Shown: positions 5,778 to 7,487 of the stretch, one piece after another
How positions within the stretch are numbered: position 1 is the first letter of the stretch
Layout: every line of letters starts with the position of its first letter
Source: an uncultured Peptoniphilus sp.
GTDB taxonomy: Bacteria; Bacillota; Clostridia; Tissierellales; Peptoniphilaceae
Length of the DNA: 7,487 nt
Assembly (NCBI GenBank): GCA_946999425.1
Contig: CAMQDG010000065.1
Location: 1 to 7,487 of the forward strand
Direction of reading: 5' to 3'
Notes under the pieces: model-generated
What the model saw: only the letters and a program-made list of their open reading frames with translations
What the model was told of the DNA's origin: nothing
Databases searched by the model: none
Made by a program: the position numbers and the translations under genes

Positions 5778-5847
5778 CACTTCCCTCTCCAGCATTATCT
5801 GGCAGGTTGTAAGGGTATAATCTCAGCTCTTTCAAGCACCCCCAGTG
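5778..5847 (-). ncRNA. TPP riboswitch aptamer (THI box)
   Basis: The minus strand shows all conserved THI-box blocks in order: CACT (P1), GGGGGTGC, GCTGAGA, ATACCCTT, AACCTG, CCAGATAATGCTGG (P4/P5 arm containing ATAATG), GAGGGAAGTG closing P1. P2 (GGGT/ACCC) and P3 (GCT/AGC) are intact. The CCAG/CTGG stem is a compensated version of the usual CTGG/CCAG, which supports a functional RNA. It binds thiamine pyrophosphate and normally turns expression down, which matches the downstream thiamine-precursor transporter. Confidence 0.95.
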
Positions 5848-5872
5848 ATAATATTAAATTTTTACAAAACTG

Positions 5873-5901
5873 ATTATAATATTTATATTTTTATCTGTAA
5901 A
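5873..5901 (-). promoter_or_regulatory. sigma-A-type promoter of the TPP riboswitch-cytX unit
   Basis: TTTACA (5901-5896) and TATAAT (5878-5873) are separated by exactly 17 bp. The expected start near 5866 lies about 20 nt before the aptamer. It begins 5 nt after the stop codon of the thioredoxin-like gene. No terminator is visible between that gene and the riboswitch, so some read-through into the riboswitch is possible. Confidence 0.75.
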
Positions 5902-5905
5902 GACC

Positions 5906-6193
5906 TTAACTTTTAAAAGACCTTTTTAATTTTTCCAAATCGAAAAAACCTGCAACTCTCTCAACTTCAATTCCATCCCTTAGATATAAAAGTGTTGGAA
6001 AAGAAAAAACTTGAAATTTTCCCCTTAGCTTAGGAAAATCTTTTAAATTTACAGAAATAAACTTTCCGTCAAAATTTTTAAGCTCTTTTAAAGCAAGTTC
6101 TTTCATCCCATTACAAAGTCCACAGTCTGGTCCTTGAAAAAATAAAAATACATTTCCTTTCTTATATTCCCTATCAAAATTCTTTATTTCCAT
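5906..6193 (-). CDS. thioredoxin-fold protein with CGLC active site
   Basis: This small cytosolic protein has 95 residues and no signal peptide. It shows the thioredoxin-fold order: a short beta strand (NVFLFFQG, 14-21), the redox motif CGLC at 24-27, a helix (MKELALKEL), a strand (KFISVNL), and the cis-proline loop FSFPTLLY with Pro66, then a final strand and helix. The CGLC pair differs from CGPC of classic thioredoxin, so it is best called a thioredoxin-like disulfide oxidoreductase of unknown partner. It starts 8 nt after the pip stop without a strong Shine-Dalgarno, which suggests translation coupled to pip. Linkage with an aminopeptidase has no obvious pathway meaning. Confidence 0.85.
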   Translation of the reverse strand: MEIKNFDREYKKGNVFLFFQGPDCGLCNGMKELALKELKNFDGKFISVNLKDFPKLRGKFQVFSFPTLLYLRDGIEVERVAGFFDLEKLKRSFKS

Positions 6194-6201
6194 CTTTGTT
6201 C

Positions 6202-7161
6202 TTAATATAATTTTTTAAAATTGTCACTAGCTCTTATTAAAGAATCAATGATTTCAGGCTCCATTGATGAATGACCTGAAATAGTTATGTCTAAATTTAC
6301 TTTATTTAATTTTTTGCTTAAAAGGTATGCACCTATAAACCTACAATCCATATCATATCTTCCATGGACAATGTGAGTGGGAATATCTTTTATAATATGA
6401 GCACTATCTAAAATATAATTCATATTTTCCCTAAACATATGATTAACCCAAAAATGACACTCAATAGAAGCCATATTTATTGCATAATCCTCATCTGAAA
6501 AATCCTCTGTAACTTTTTCACTTGGTTTTAAAGTAGTTATACTTCCCTCCCAAATGGACCAAGCTTTTGCAGCTTCAATTTTTACTTTTTCATCTTGTCC
6601 CGTTAATCTTTTATAATAAGCCTTTATTAAATCTTTTCTTTCATTTTCTGGAATTATTGAAATAAAATTTTCCCATTTGTCAGGAAATATATTTGAAGCT
6701 CCTCCCTCTTGATATATCCAATCTATATCTTCCTGTCTTCCTAAAAAAATCCCTCTTAAAATTAATCCTATAACTTTTTCAGGATGCTTAATTGCGTATG
6801 AAAGCGCAAGGGTGCTACCCCAAGAGCCTCCAAAAACAACCCACCTATCTATATTTAGTCTTTCTCTAATTTTTTCCATATCGGAAATTATTGCATCAGT
6901 ATTATTATCTTTTAAACAAGCCTTAGGTCTGCTTTTTCCACTTCCCCTTTGATCAAATAAAATAATCCTATAAAAATCTGGATCAAAAAATCTTCTGCAA
7001 TCAGGACTAGTGCCACAACCAGGCCCTCCATGTAAAAAAACTATAGGTTTTCCATTGGGATTTCCTGATTCTTCAAAGTAAATTTCATGTAAATCATCGA
7101 CTTTTAAATATTCACTAAAATTTTTTTCTATGGGCTTATATAATTCTCTTAATTTTTTCAT
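6202..7161 (-). CDS. pip: proline iminopeptidase
   Basis: This is a 319-residue alpha/beta-hydrolase of peptidase family S33 that removes N-terminal proline from peptides in the cytosol; the length is normal for the family. Visible motifs are the oxyanion-hole loop HGGPGCG (44-50), the DQRGSGKS strand-turn (70-77), the nucleophile elbow GGSWGS (111-116, Ser113), the cap-domain WSIWEGS (201-207) and ECHFWVNHMF (234-243), the acidic triad residue in HGRYDMDC (Asp270), and the triad histidine in SGHSS (His297). The catalytic set is complete. AGAGGA lies just upstream of ATG 7161, and the preceding coiled-coil gene stops 13 nt before, so the two are probably cotranscribed. An anaerobe feeding on peptides would use it to scavenge proline peptides; this last point is inference. 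Confidence 0.95.
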   Translation of the reverse strand: MKKLRELYKPIEKNFSEYLKVDDLHEIYFEESGNPNGKPIVFLHGGPGCGTSPDCRRFFDPDFYRIILFDQRGSGKSRPKACLKDNNTDAIISDMEKIRERLNIDRWVVFGGSWGSTLALSYAIKHPEKVIGLILRGIFLGRQEDIDWIYQEGGASNIFPDKWENFISIIPENERKDLIKAYYKRLTGQDEKVKIEAAKAWSIWEGSITTLKPSEKVTEDFSDEDYAINMASIECHFWVNHMFRENMNYILDSAHIIKDIPTHIVHGRYDMDCRFIGAYLLSKKLNKVNLDITISGHSSMEPEIIDSLIRASDNFKKLY

Positions 7162-7174
7162 ATTTTATCCTCTT

Positions 7175-7487
7175 TTAAATTTCTTCAAGATTTATAATTC
7201 TTCTTCTCTTATTTAAAATAGATTTTTTCTCTTCTATTTCTTCTTTCAAAGTTAAAATATCAGCTTTACTTGTATTCTCGTCTTCTAAAAGCTCAATTAG
7301 CCTTCCTTGTTTTTCAATAATTTCAGATTTCAAAAAACTTGTAGGTTGAAATTCATTTATAAGGCTTTCTTTATCTTCGACAATTATTTTTTCTAACTCT
7401 TCTCTTATTTTTTTACTCTCTTTCTCTATCTTCTTAAGTCTTTGTTTAATTTTATCTGTTCTATATTTAACTTCAGGGTAAGCATTT
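7175..7487 (-). CDS. C-terminal part of an unidentified charged coiled-coil protein, 5' end beyond the window
   Basis: The frame is open from the right edge to TAA at 7177-7175, giving 103 residues. It starts NAYPEVKYRTDKIKQRLKKI and is dominated by Lys and Glu, with heptad-like spacing of Leu/Ile in two blocks (about 10-35 and 57-100) separated by NEFQPTSFLKSE. It reads as an antiparallel coiled-coil hairpin. No catalytic or DNA-binding motif is visible in this part, so the family cannot be named. The stop lies 13 nt before pip with the pip ribosome site in the gap, which suggests one transcript. The continuous codon pattern and clean stop make it coding. Confidence 0.7.
   Translation of the reverse strand, partial: NAYPEVKYRTDKIKQRLKKIEKESKKIREELEKIIVEDKESLINEFQPTSFLKSEIIEKQGRLIELLEDENTSKADILTLKEEIEEKKSILNKRRRIINLEEI

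Noticed and set aside
5851..5935. Intrinsic terminator after the thioredoxin-like gene
   Set aside because: AT-rich partial repeats (two GGTCTTT copies) are present, but no stable stem followed by a T run was found on the minus strand.
1..7487. Mobile elements, CRISPR arrays, tRNA or rRNA genes
   Set aside because: No transposase or integrase motifs, no spaced direct repeats, and no tRNA or rRNA conserved blocks were seen on either strand.

Overview
The window is a very AT-rich stretch in which every recognisable gene lies on the minus strand, so the reading order runs from high to low coordinates. The base composition, AAA/TTA/ATA-heavy codon use, strong AGGAGG-type ribosome sites and gene content (thiamine-riboswitch-controlled CytX, proline iminopeptidase, CbbX/SpoVK-type AAA ATPase) suggest a low-GC Firmicute, perhaps an anaerobic coccus of the Tissierellia/Peptoniphilaceae type. 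The genus is inference.

Layout in transcription order. (1) 7487-5906: the C-terminal end of an unidentified charged coiled-coil protein, then proline iminopeptidase (pip), then a small thioredoxin-fold protein, all closely spaced. (2) 5901-4483: a sigma-A promoter, a TPP (THI-box) riboswitch, the hydroxymethylpyrimidine transporter gene cytX and an intrinsic terminator, forming a self-contained thiamine-regulated unit. (3) 4473-1: a second sigma-A promoter overlapped by a perfect inverted repeat, followed by a compact cluster: an Hsp70/DnaK-like chaperone lacking the C-terminal lid, a membrane-anchored J-like/TPR protein, a small TPR protein, a CbbX/SpoVK-type AAA+ ATPase, and a DUF1294 membrane protein that runs off the left edge.

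The third block is the most interesting. It combines an Hsp70, a J-like partner whose HPD motif reads HPK, TPR scaffolds and an AAA+ remodeller in one apparent operon, which suggests a membrane-associated protein-remodelling system. Its reading frames are interrupted in several places. The Hsp70 gene needs two single-base corrections, in a T7 run and a T3 run. The TPR and AAA genes meet in the -1 frame at an A AAA AAA heptamer directly before the TPR stop, and the AAA part has no credible start of its own. The cytX start also has a frame conflict, at an A6 run. Homopolymer sequencing errors, real gene decay, or (for the TPR/AAA junction only) programmed frameshifting are the competing explanations. 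The sequence alone cannot settle which applies.
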